From assembly GCF_020852615.1 (NCBI RefSeq), contig NZ_JADZAJ010000032.1, positions 1 to 64,000 on the forward strand: a stretch of DNA of 64,000 nt, given 5' to 3'. Shown in pieces: positions 1 to 8,030 of this stretch; the stretch's first letter is position 1, and every line of letters begins with the position of its first letter. Source of the stretch: Nitrosomonas sp. (GTDB lineage Bacteria > Pseudomonadota > Gammaproteobacteria > Burkholderiales > Nitrosomonadaceae). The notes under the pieces are model-generated. The model did no database searches. It saw nothing but the letters and a program-made list of their open reading frames with translations, and had not been told where the DNA came from. The position numbers and the translations under genes are program-made.

Positions 1-717
1 GAAAAGCAGATCAATGAAGAACTCTTTATCGCTCACCTCCAGCCGGAACTGACGACCCACGAAGGCGAATCCATTACCCAACTCCAACAGAAACTGGGTA
101 ATGTGCCGCACCAGCGCGTTCTCGATTGCGCGCTCGTGGGCTTCATCGCCCAAGCCGAGGAAGTCGAACAGGTAGGGATCTTTCAGCGTTTCGTGCGCCA
201 GTTCAGAATGTGGCGCGGGCAGGCGAACCCCGAAATTGGTAACGGCCTGGCCTTGCCGTTCGTGCAGACGATTGCGGATATTGAGTTCCAGTGAGGTGCG
301 CGACCAGCCCTCTGCAATGGTGTGCTGGGCATACCATTCGCGGGTGGAAGTGTCCTTGAGCCTTGTCATCAGCACCACAATATGGAACCAGGGCAATTGT
401 GCAGCAAGCTGCTGCATAATTTCAGCAGACGGCCAGCTTTCAGCAAAATCCCGCATATACATAAGGTTACGTGTAGAAAACCCCTTCATCTCGGGGAAGG
501 CCTCGCGCAGATCACGCGCCAGCCGCTCGATGATCTTGCTGCCCCAACCTTGAGCGGATTGCCGTTGCAGGATTTCGTTGCCAATCTGCCAGTAAAGCGC
601 AATCAACTCCGCATTGGCTGCCAATGCCGCCCGGCTTCGAGCCGCCTGCACGCGGGTTTTGATATCGGCCAGCCAGTCGGTATAGTCCGGCGGGAAAGCC
701 GCAATTTTCTTGGTCAT
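1..717 (-). CDS. DUF1016 (YhcG-type) PDDEXK nuclease-family protein, 3' end outside window
   Basis: The first 239 codons are visible, starting with ATG at 717 (MTKKIAAFPPDYTDWL). The N-terminal half has the look of the DUF1016 N domain, with ALYWQIGNEIL, GWGSKIIERLARDLR, FSTRNLMYMRDFA and LPWFHIVVLMTRLKD. The C-terminal part begins the DUF1016 nuclease domain, with GNGFAFVGRQFRLEV and DKEFFIDLLF; the D of FFIDLLF would be the first acidic residue of the PDDEXK core, and the ExK part lies beyond base 1. The ATG overlaps the stop of the upstream methyltransferase gene (ATGA), so the two are probably translationally coupled. Such proteins often sit inside restriction-modification loci; the exact role is not established. 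A type III Res subunit could follow outside the window. Confidence 0.85.
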   Translation of the reverse strand, partial: MTKKIAAFPPDYTDWLADIKTRVQAARSRAALAANAELIALYWQIGNEILQRQSAQGWGSKIIERLARDLREAFPEMKGFSTRNLMYMRDFAESWPSAEIMQQLAAQLPWFHIVVLMTRLKDTSTREWYAQHTIAEGWSRTSLELNIRNRLHERQGQAVTNFGVRLPAPHSELAHETLKDPYLFDFLGLGDEAHERAIENALVRHITQFLLELGNGFAFVGRQFRLEVSDKEFFIDLLF

Positions 718-2435
718 GCCTCACCCTCCCCATCACTGAACAAATCCGGCATGGGCGCGGTTTTTTTGGCTCGGCCTTTGGTGGAGACTTGGGGAGCAAG
801 TGCCTCTGGCTCGGGCTCTGGCTCGGGCTTGGCCATGGGCAAGTTGGCCACATTCAGGCTGTAGTCGTCATGGCCCCACTCACAGCGGGCCAACACCATC
901 TTGGGAATCTTCTTCAGCGTCAGGTTCGGCCAGCGTTCCACCGCCTGCACCGCTGTCACGCCGCGAAAGGCCGAGCAGCACACCAGCAGGCTTTGATCGG
1001 CCCCGACTTCCTCAGAAAGCGCCTGCAACTGATCGGCGGACAGGTTCTGCGTGGTGACGTAGAGGAAGTCGCGCTCGCTGGAGTGGCCGTGCTGCCACCA
1101 GCGGCCACCCATATCAAGCGGCGATGGTGCATAGGTAAAGCCTTCCAGCTTGCACAACGCCTCGGCCAATTGCGCGGCGTTGTACTCCGGGTTGATGACC
1201 GGGTTGCCCCAACGGTCGTTGACTATCAGGCTGGGGGCGAGGCTGTAGTAGCGGAAGCCGCCGCCGCCCTGCCAGCCCGCGCTTTCGGTGATACCGCCCT
1301 TGTCCTGCCCGTCGATGACCTTTTTCAGGCGCGGAATGATGTGCGTGTGGCAGTGCTCGCCCAGTTCGACCATGATCCAGCGGCGGCTCATCTTGTGGGC
1401 GACTGCACCGGTAGTGCCGGAGCCGGCAAAAGAATCAAGAACAAGGTCGCCAGGCGAAGAAGCTAGCGTCAGCACCCGATGCAATAGTTTTTCCGGTTTT
1501 GGGTTTTGGAAGACATCCTCACGATCACCAAACATCCTCTTCAGGTCAATGCTCGCCTCCTTATTACTGCCTGCTTCTTCATGCGTCCACCAAGTGTTGG
1601 CGGTTAGCGCATCATCCATTTCAGCCAAGAATTTCTTAAGCATCGGGCGGCCATCGCCACTCTTTCCGAAAGTGATGCGCCCGTCGTTCAGCCAGGTTAG
1701 GTACTGTTGCTCGTTGCATCTCCAATAGCGTCCCTTGGGAGGAAGAAAGATGCCGCCTTTCGGCCCGCGAATCTCAAACTGTCCTGCCGCATAGAATTTT
1801 CCTGCCGACAGGTTTTCCGCTTTCCACGGGCCGCGTGGGTCGTTATCGGGATTGCTAAAGGTTTGCTTCTGCTCTTCTGTCCTTGGGAGCTTCCCTATGC
1901 GGAATGTGTTCACATCCTTCGCGTAGCAGAAGAGATGGTCGTGCGTGTTCGATAAGTGCTTTGCTGTCTGATTAGACGTATAGGCCTTCTGCCATACCAC
2001 GTTAGCAACAAAGTTCGCCCGACCAAATACCTCGTCGAGCAACACCTTCAAATAATGCGCTTCGTTGTCATCAATCGTGATCCACAGCGAACCATCATCC
2101 GCCAACAGTCGCTTGATAATCTCCAGCCGATCCCGCATCAGCCCCAACCAAATGGAGTGTTCCAGCCCATCGTCGTAATGCGTGAAGGCACTCCCTGTGT
2201 TGTAAGGCGGGTCGATGAACACGCACTTCACCTTGCCCGAAAACTCCTGCTCCAACGCCTTCAACGCCAACAGGTTGTCCCCGAAGATCAGCCGATTATC
2301 GAAAATATCGTTATCCGAAATCCGATGTCTGGCGTGATACGACAGCGACGAATCCTCCAGCAGAATGCGCGGTTCCAGCTTCGGCCGCTTCTCCTTGCCG
2401 ATCCACGTGAGTTCGAGTTTTTGTTTGTTGCTCAT
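714..2435 (-). CDS. Type III Mod-like site-specific DNA adenine-N6 methyltransferase
   Basis: A 573-residue N6-adenine methyltransferase of the beta order: the catalytic DPPY motif (residues about 75-78, FIDPPYNTG) precedes the SAM-binding FAGSG motif (about 336-340, LDSFAGSGTTG). This order and length fit the Mod subunit of type III restriction-modification systems, which methylates one strand of an asymmetric site. The region between the motifs would hold target recognition. I start at ATG 2435 rather than the TTG one codon earlier, because AGGA lies 7 nt upstream. Near the C-terminus is a low-complexity PEPEPEPE stretch followed by a basic segment. It lies 23 bp after the Dam-like gene and overlaps the DUF1016 gene by 4 nt. 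No type III Res gene is visible in the window. Confidence 0.9.
   Translation of the reverse strand: MSNKQKLELTWIGKEKRPKLEPRILLEDSSLSYHARHRISDNDIFDNRLIFGDNLLALKALEQEFSGKVKCVFIDPPYNTGSAFTHYDDGLEHSIWLGLMRDRLEIIKRLLADDGSLWITIDDNEAHYLKVLLDEVFGRANFVANVVWQKAYTSNQTAKHLSNTHDHLFCYAKDVNTFRIGKLPRTEEQKQTFSNPDNDPRGPWKAENLSAGKFYAAGQFEIRGPKGGIFLPPKGRYWRCNEQQYLTWLNDGRITFGKSGDGRPMLKKFLAEMDDALTANTWWTHEEAGSNKEASIDLKRMFGDREDVFQNPKPEKLLHRVLTLASSPGDLVLDSFAGSGTTGAVAHKMSRRWIMVELGEHCHTHIIPRLKKVIDGQDKGGITESAGWQGGGGFRYYSLAPSLIVNDRWGNPVINPEYNAAQLAEALCKLEGFTYAPSPLDMGGRWWQHGHSSERDFLYVTTQNLSADQLQALSEEVGADQSLLVCCSAFRGVTAVQAVERWPNLTLKKIPKMVLARCEWGHDDYSLNVANLPMAKPEPEPEPEALAPQVSTKGRAKKTAPMPDLFSDGEGEA
805..828. repeat. Two tandem 12-bp units in the mod-like gene
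   Basis: TCTGGCTCGGGC occurs twice in tandem (four related hexamers). Read on the minus strand it encodes the Glu-Pro repeat near the C-terminus of the methyltransferase. Changes in copy number would keep the frame, so this would alter linker length rather than switch the gene off. Confidence 0.85.
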
Positions 2436-2458
2436 CAATCATTCCTGCACAAAGACTA

Positions 2459-3334
2459 TTAGCCAACGGCTTTGGTTTGTGGAATTGCTTCATCGGGCAC
2501 TTGGATGTTCTGGCTGAAAAACATCACCTCGTTACCCACATATCGACGCTGTGCCGTGTAATTCAGTCCATAGGCAAGCGATTGGCTTAACTGGTACATG
2601 GCGCAGATTTCTTCCGTATTGTCGTAGGAAACAACCCAGGGCCATTTGAAACTCTTTTTCTGGAGAGCCTTGGCTATGGCAACATGATCATCATGCTCGT
2701 AATAGTTGCGGTACAGCCCCTTGCCTTTGACGTAGTAGGGGGGGTCAAGATAGATCAGCGAATTTTCCGGCAAAAACTCTGGGCACCTGTTCAATAAGTC
2801 GAGCGAATCCTCACCGTACACAGAGATATTGCTTGAGTGCTTGGCAATCTCTTTGATGCGGGCCGCCACAACTTCTTTCTTGAATCGCGCATCCAGTTTG
2901 TATTCACCATCCTGCTTCTGGCCGCCAATCACACCCGCCTTGAGAATTCCGGAACGATTGGTGCGATTCATGAACAAGGTCGCAAATCCCATCTCGACCA
3001 TATTAGCCTTGGTTTCTCCGCGCAAAACAGACCGCCATTTGAACCACTCGTCGAGAGTGATGGGTGTGGAGTTAAGAAGATTCAACAGTGCACGTGAATG
3101 TTTGGTAACGGAAATCCAGAAGGCGTACACCGCCGGGTCAGCATCGTTGATATGAATATGGCTGGCATGACCATCGAGCAACAACGTCAGTGCAACGCCC
3201 GCACCTCCAGCATAGGGTTCCAGATAGTGCCCCCCGTTAACACTATTGGTTTCCATAACCTTGGCGATGAAGGGTGCAAAAGGTGCTTTGCCACCAGGAT
3301 AACGCAAAGGGCTGTATAGCTTGTTGGAGTACAT
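2459..3334 (-). CDS. D12-class (Dam-like) DNA adenine methyltransferase
   Basis: A 291-residue alpha-type adenine-N6 methyltransferase. The N-terminal RYPGGK (about 11-16) and EPYAGGAGVAL (about 39-49) form the SAM-binding motif, and LDPPYY (about 196-201) is the catalytic motif, the order seen in Dam and the MethyltransfD12 family. The start ATG at 3334 has GGGGA 8 nt upstream and lies 2 nt after the stop of the ATPase gene. Its target sequence cannot be read from the protein. In this operon it probably protects self DNA, or marks sites recognised by the neighbouring helicase and ATPase; that is inference. Confidence 0.9.
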   Translation of the reverse strand: MYSNKLYSPLRYPGGKAPFAPFIAKVMETNSVNGGHYLEPYAGGAGVALTLLLDGHASHIHINDADPAVYAFWISVTKHSRALLNLLNSTPITLDEWFKWRSVLRGETKANMVEMGFATLFMNRTNRSGILKAGVIGGQKQDGEYKLDARFKKEVVAARIKEIAKHSSNISVYGEDSLDLLNRCPEFLPENSLIYLDPPYYVKGKGLYRNYYEHDDHVAIAKALQKKSFKWPWVVSYDNTEEICAMYQLSQSLAYGLNYTAQRRYVGNEVMFFSQNIQVPDEAIPQTKAVG

Positions 3335-3336
3335 GG

Positions 3337-5028
3337 CTACGTCCCCTTTTTTAGCTTGATATCCAAGGCAGTCAGCTTGGCTACATCAACAGAATATCCG
3401 ACCTTCATGGCATGATGTAACGCTTCCTTGAGCTGTTCTAAGAATTCATTGCTCGCAGTTGGATTACTTTTTATCCAATGCATCCACGGATTGAAAGGCT
3501 TGGATACTGTGGTAAATAACTGCTGAAAATCGGGATTTTTGTAGAAACGCTTGAATATTTCTCTTGGCTTTCCAGTACCTTGGTAGGTATTGAGCCTTTC
3601 CTTTACATCAACGGTTGCTCTATTGACGGCGAACTCACGAATAATTTCCGCTGCTGAATTAGTGAAATTCGGGCGTGCGTATCCCAGGTCATTCTTCCAA
3701 AAATCGTCATTTGCAGGAAGATTGTACAAGTGTTCGAAAATCAACTGATCAGGAGGGAGGCTTCCAGGAAGTAAAACAACCGTTTTGTAGCCCTTGCCGT
3801 TGACCTTGTCAGAAGTATCCGAGTCCAAACAAACCACGCTTTTTTCTGAAAATTCAGACACCCTCTTCTGAATCAGTTGTAAATAATTTGAGCAGCCCAG
3901 GGATATTTCAGGCAGAGGTTGAGTGAATTTCTTGATCGGCTGCCTGTTCATCAAGGCGGCAAAGAAGTCCGCAGCCTCCTTGTCCTCAAAATAGACATTC
4001 ACACTTGGAAGACGGACTTCTGCCGAGGTTGAAACTGTTCTGGTATGAATGTCAGCACTGATCTGAGGCCATGACCAATCCTGAACAACCTGAACATTGC
4101 CGTATGTATTACTCAAATAAATGGTTTTGTATTTTCTTCTGTATTGCTGACTTTGTTCATAGGCGTACTCGATCAGAGTGGGCGAGTGAGAAGTCATGAT
4201 CACTTGCAGATCAAGTTTCTTGCACTCGCGGTCAAGAATTTTGATCAGATTGACCTGGGCTGTCGGGAATAGTCCCGCATCCGCCTCATCAATCAAAAGC
4301 AGTCCCCCCTTGTAGTCCGCATATTCTTCTTTCAGCTTGCGGAAGGACATCAAGGCAAGAACGATCTGGCCAGCGTTATCCTCGCCCGCCGAAACAGAAT
4401 CCTGATCATAATTTTCACCATGTGCAACGGCGGAGCTAATAGTTCCCTCTGTACCGGTAGCCACGGATGATTGGCGATTTAATAATTCGTTAGTCAGCCC
4501 AATAAAGTCTTTTTCATGCTTCTTAAGGTAATCGAAGTCAATCACCTTGTAATCACGATCTGCAATTGGATAGAGTCTTTTTAAACTCAGAAAAATGACA
4601 GGATGCGTGAAATTTCTACTTGAGTTGCTACCTTTTTCAGCGGTGCTATTGTTGCGAACTACTGGACGAGGAGATTTTCCTCGTTTCATCAGCTCCAACT
4701 TTGCTGTTGCATCTTGTCCCGTATATCCATCATTCAGCTCGATATTGACTGCCATTGAGCCAGCCACGTCGAACCTGTCGGAAATTCTGAAATGCTCACT
4801 GTATTGGGACTTAAACTTTCCGCCTGTGATCTGTTGATATGAAAGACTATTGTCATTTGTATAGTCTTTTTCAAAGCTGAAAATTTGTGCAGCAATGCCG
4901 AGTATAGATGACTTCGATGTCCCGTTTTTCCCGCAAATGACAGTGATGTGATCACCAAACTCCACCTCAACGTTGTCGAGAGCACGAAATTTCTCAATCA
5001 CAAGCTTTTTCAGTTGTGTCTTGGACAT
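3337..5028 (-). CDS. OLD-like AAA/ABC-type ATPase with C-terminal TOPRIM-like region
   Basis: About 563 residues. The N-terminus (LKKLVIEKFRALDNVEVEFG) and GKNGTSKSS (about 33-41) resemble AAA_15/OLD ATPases. A signature-like SVSAGEDNAGQ (about 211-221), Walker B LLLIDEAD (243-250) and the TSHSP motif (279-283) follow. The C-terminal part has VYFEDKEAADFF (E348) and VVCLDSDTSDK (D402, D404), matching the acidic E...DxD pattern of a TOPRIM nuclease. Oddly, the residue before the Walker A lysine is Ser instead of Gly. I prefer ATG 5028 because AAGGA lies 8 nt upstream; a longer form from 5055 would overlap the helicase gene. OLD-family proteins are ATP-dependent nucleases found in several phage-defence systems; the role here is inferred. 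Confidence 0.75.
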   Translation of the reverse strand: MSKTQLKKLVIEKFRALDNVEVEFGDHITVICGKNGTSKSSILGIAAQIFSFEKDYTNDNSLSYQQITGGKFKSQYSEHFRISDRFDVAGSMAVNIELNDGYTGQDATAKLELMKRGKSPRPVVRNNSTAEKGSNSSRNFTHPVIFLSLKRLYPIADRDYKVIDFDYLKKHEKDFIGLTNELLNRQSSVATGTEGTISSAVAHGENYDQDSVSAGEDNAGQIVLALMSFRKLKEEYADYKGGLLLIDEADAGLFPTAQVNLIKILDRECKKLDLQVIMTSHSPTLIEYAYEQSQQYRRKYKTIYLSNTYGNVQVVQDWSWPQISADIHTRTVSTSAEVRLPSVNVYFEDKEAADFFAALMNRQPIKKFTQPLPEISLGCSNYLQLIQKRVSEFSEKSVVCLDSDTSDKVNGKGYKTVVLLPGSLPPDQLIFEHLYNLPANDDFWKNDLGYARPNFTNSAAEIIREFAVNRATVDVKERLNTYQGTGKPREIFKRFYKNPDFQQLFTTVSKPFNPWMHWIKSNPTASNEFLEQLKEALHHAMKVGYSVDVAKLTALDIKLKKGT

Positions 5029-5039
5029 ATTGTTCATCC

Positions 5040-7928
5040 TTATTTCAGTTGCCACTCGACAGTGAACAACACCTGTTCCTGAACCCGTTGTTCCAGTTGC
5101 TCCTCAAGCTGTTCGATCAGCGTATTGCGCTGCATCTCGATGTCATCCTGCCTGGCGAACAGTTCCCTGCGTAGTCTGCTGCGCTTGGCTTCCAGTTCTC
5201 GCTGGCGTTTCTGATTCGCCAGTTTTTCTTCCAGCGTGGGTGAGGTCGCAGCGGTGCGGCGCACCTCCTTGATCTCGCGGTCGATCTCCTTGATTTCCTG
5301 CTCAAGGCCCAGCTTCAGGTCGTCCGCCCAGGCATCAAGCTTCTGTACTTCCTGCTCGAAGTAACCGAGGTTGCGCTGATTGATGTCGCGCAGCAGCGCC
5401 GTCTTGCGGGTGGCCACGTCGGCCACTAGCGTGGCATCGCCCGCGTTGTTGAACAGGCTCGCTGCCTGCGTGGTGGCAGGCAGGCGCAACAGCTTCTCCG
5501 GGTCATCCTCGGCCAGCGCGATGCCATCGGCAGTGCTGGCCGCGACCAGAAGGTGCTGCTCGTGGTTGCCCAGGGCTTCGACTGAGATCAGCTTCACAGT
5601 GAGCCATCCGGCCTTGCCGCGATAGTGCTCCAGCGTGCTGATCTTGGTGCCGTAGCCGTCGTAGTCGAACACCAGTTTGGCGCTATCGAGCGTGCGGGCC
5701 TTGGCCTGATGGGTGATCCACAACGCCAGCGGATGATTGATGCGGTACAGGTGGGCATCGCCGGATCGGCGTGGCAGTTCGTAGCGTCCCAGTTCAATAC
5801 CAGCGAGTCCGCTGGCATCAATACCGTCCGGTGCGCGCTGCAGGTGGAAGCCATCGTCATCGAAGCTGGCACAGTCGCCCAATTCCGCCCGGCTAAGATC
5901 CATCAGCATCCGCTCGAAGCGGCTGCGGGCGCTGCGGCTGTCTTCGGCGCGCTTATTCATATCTAGTCGGAGCTTTTCTTGCACTTCCTCGTCGAAGTTT
6001 TCCAGCAGTACTTGGCGTGTCTTGACCATCGCCTCGTTGATCTCGCCGGAGAGGTCGAGCTGAAGCTGCTCGAAGCTTGCCTTGATCTCGGCAGGCCCAC
6101 GGCAGTTCTGGTAGATGTTGGCGATGCGGCGTTCGAAATCAACACCGGAGCCAATCGCGCCCAGCACTTCGTCGCTGGCCCCGAATACGCCCTCGAACAG
6201 TTGGAACTTCTGTGCCAGCAGTTCGTACACGCGGGCATCGGCCTCGTTGCTGCGATCCACGAAGTTGACCACCACGACGTCATGCTTCTGCCCGTAACGG
6301 TGACACCGACCAATGCGCTGTTCGATACGCTGTGGATTCCAGGGCCGATCGTAGTTGATGACCAGCGAGCAGAACTGCAGGTTAATGCCTTCGGCCCCGG
6401 CCTCGGTGGCAATCATGACCGTGCCACGCTCCTTGAAATGCTCGACCAGTGCCGCACGGGTGTCGGCGGTCTTGGAGCCCGTGATGCGGTCAGTGCCTTC
6501 GTGCCGCTTCAACCAATCCTTGTAGATCGCTTGAGCGCGTGCATCGCTGTTGGTACCATTGAACAGGACGATGCCGTCGCCGTAGGGTGTGTCGGCCAAA
6601 AGACTGAGAAGATATTCCTGCGTGCGCTTGGACTCGGTGAAGATGATAGCTTTTCTGGCCGCGCCCAGCCGATCCAGTTCAGCGAAGGCACGATCCAGCG
6701 CGGTGAGCAGCGCCTTGCCCTTCGTATTATCCCGAATGCTGGTTGCCAGCGCCTTGAAGTGGCGAAGCTCCTCGATTTCCTGTGCGATGGTATTCCGTTC
6801 CGAGCGGTTCGGGACCGCAGAAGCTGATTCTTGGTCACTCCACTCATCAGCAATTTCGTCCAGCGATTCGTAGTCCTCATCAAGTTCTTCAGCCAGATCG
6901 GAAACTTCGGCAGTTTCGTCGAGCACTCCCTGAAGCCGCTTGGCCATCGTCTCCAACGCACCCGCGATCGCGTGCGAGCTGGACGCGAGCAACTTCCACA
7001 GCACCAGTGAAATCAGCTGACGCTGTCCCTCGGGCATGGCCTTCAGGTTGGGGCGATGCAAGTAATCAGCGACGAGTCTGGACAGTTCTTGCTCTTCGCT
7101 CGACGGCGTGAATTCCTGGATGATGGCCTTGCGCGCTGTATACGACACGTAGGGCTGAACCTGTTTGCGCAGCGTGCGCTTGCAGAGGGGAGTCAGTCGG
7201 TCACGCAGGCCGTTGAAGGCCTGTTCCCGGCCAGTAAATTGCGAGCGAAAGCTGTCGAGGTCTCCGAATACGCGGTCATCGATGAAGCTGACCAGCCCAT
7301 AGAGTTCAAGCAATGAGTTCTGCAATGGCGTTGCGGTCAGAAGCACCTTGGAGTGAACGTGCGACAACGCCTCCTTGAGGGTTTTGGCAATGACGTTGCT
7401 GGTCTTGTAGACGTTGCGCAGGCGATGCGCTTCGTCGAGGACGACCAAGTCCCAGTCAATGCTCTTGACATCGTCAGCCTTGGACTTGGCGAACTGATAT
7501 GAGCAAATCACCGGACCGGAATCATACGCGAATGGATTTTGATGTGTCTGCTTGCGGACGGCGTTAAAGCTTTTCGTTTCCAGGATTAGGCTTTGCAAAC
7601 TGAATTTATCCTGTAATTCCTGATGCCACTGCTTGCGTAGGTTAGCTGGAACAATGATCAGAATACGGCGGCGGCGCTCGGCCCAGCGTTGTGAAATCAC
7701 CAAACCCGCTTCAATGGTTTTACCCAAACCCACCTCGTCGGCAAGAATCACGCCGCGAGACAGCGGATTACGGCATGCGAAGAGAGCTGCATCGACCTGG
7801 TGCGGGTTAAGGTCAACCTGAGAATCAACCAACGTCGAGGCCAGCGACTCTACGCTGTCTTTGGCTGCCCGGCGAGTAAGCTGCCAGGCGATGTACTGGC
7901 TTTGATGCGGCGTCAGAAGCTGTTGCAC
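5040..7928 (-). CDS. SNF2-family (RapA/DrmD-like) DEAD/DEAH helicase
   Basis: A 962-residue SF2 translocase. Motif I is ILADEVGLGKT (about 61-71), motif II VVLDEAH (about 162-168), motif III LLTATPLQN, and the C-terminal RecA lobe carries ATEAGAEGINLQ and a motif VI of type RIEQRIGRCHRYGQ. An acidic insert (EELDEDYESLDEIADEW) lies between the lobes. The last 100 residues are highly charged and probably coiled coil. It begins with GTG at 7928; a GAGGAGG lies 13 nt upstream, rather far, and no better in-frame start is seen. It is the first gene of the five-gene minus-strand cassette. Similar helicases occur in DISARM-like and other methyltransferase-associated defence loci, but no drmA or drmB is present here. 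Confidence 0.88.
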   Translation of the reverse strand: MQQLLTPHQSQYIAWQLTRRAAKDSVESLASTLVDSQVDLNPHQVDAALFACRNPLSRGVILADEVGLGKTIEAGLVISQRWAERRRRILIIVPANLRKQWHQELQDKFSLQSLILETKSFNAVRKQTHQNPFAYDSGPVICSYQFAKSKADDVKSIDWDLVVLDEAHRLRNVYKTSNVIAKTLKEALSHVHSKVLLTATPLQNSLLELYGLVSFIDDRVFGDLDSFRSQFTGREQAFNGLRDRLTPLCKRTLRKQVQPYVSYTARKAIIQEFTPSSEEQELSRLVADYLHRPNLKAMPEGQRQLISLVLWKLLASSSHAIAGALETMAKRLQGVLDETAEVSDLAEELDEDYESLDEIADEWSDQESASAVPNRSERNTIAQEIEELRHFKALATSIRDNTKGKALLTALDRAFAELDRLGAARKAIIFTESKRTQEYLLSLLADTPYGDGIVLFNGTNSDARAQAIYKDWLKRHEGTDRITGSKTADTRAALVEHFKERGTVMIATEAGAEGINLQFCSLVINYDRPWNPQRIEQRIGRCHRYGQKHDVVVVNFVDRSNEADARVYELLAQKFQLFEGVFGASDEVLGAIGSGVDFERRIANIYQNCRGPAEIKASFEQLQLDLSGEINEAMVKTRQVLLENFDEEVQEKLRLDMNKRAEDSRSARSRFERMLMDLSRAELGDCASFDDDGFHLQRAPDGIDASGLAGIELGRYELPRRSGDAHLYRINHPLALWITHQAKARTLDSAKLVFDYDGYGTKISTLEHYRGKAGWLTVKLISVEALGNHEQHLLVAASTADGIALAEDDPEKLLRLPATTQAASLFNNAGDATLVADVATRKTALLRDINQRNLGYFEQEVQKLDAWADDLKLGLEQEIKEIDREIKEVRRTAATSPTLEEKLANQKRQRELEAKRSRLRRELFARQDDIEMQRNTLIEQLEEQLEQRVQEQVLFTVEWQLK

Positions 7929-7979
7929 CGTCTGTACCCATCCTCCTCTTTTTTCACGAATTCAAATTCAGTAATGATA

Positions 7980-8002
7980 AAGGGGGCTATTCAGGCCCCC
8001 TT
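7980..8002 (-). terminator. Hairpin terminator after pilQ
   Basis: AAGGGGGC, a 7-nt loop and GCCCCCTT form a perfect 8-bp stem 29 bp beyond the pilQ stop. The T-rich tail on the minus strand is short (TTTATCATT). It separates the pilus operon from the defence cassette on the same strand, so the cassette promoter must lie in the remaining 50 bp or so before 7928, or the cassette is read by leak-through. No clear promoter hexamers were found there. Confidence 0.75.
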
Positions 8003-8030
8003 CTTTCTTACAAAACACTGTATCAGGAAT

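Noticed and set aside
5979-6827. 282-codon plus-strand frame opposite the SNF2 helicase gene
   Set aside because: It is antisense to a conserved helicase core and has no recognisable motif.
1-7928. Calling the cassette DISARM or BREX
   Set aside because: The helicase and a methylase fit loosely, but no drmA, drmB, pglZ or brxC-type gene is visible.
7929-8030. Attachment site or integration scar at the edge of the defence cassette
   Set aside because: No tRNA, integrase or direct repeat is present; only the pilQ terminator is seen.
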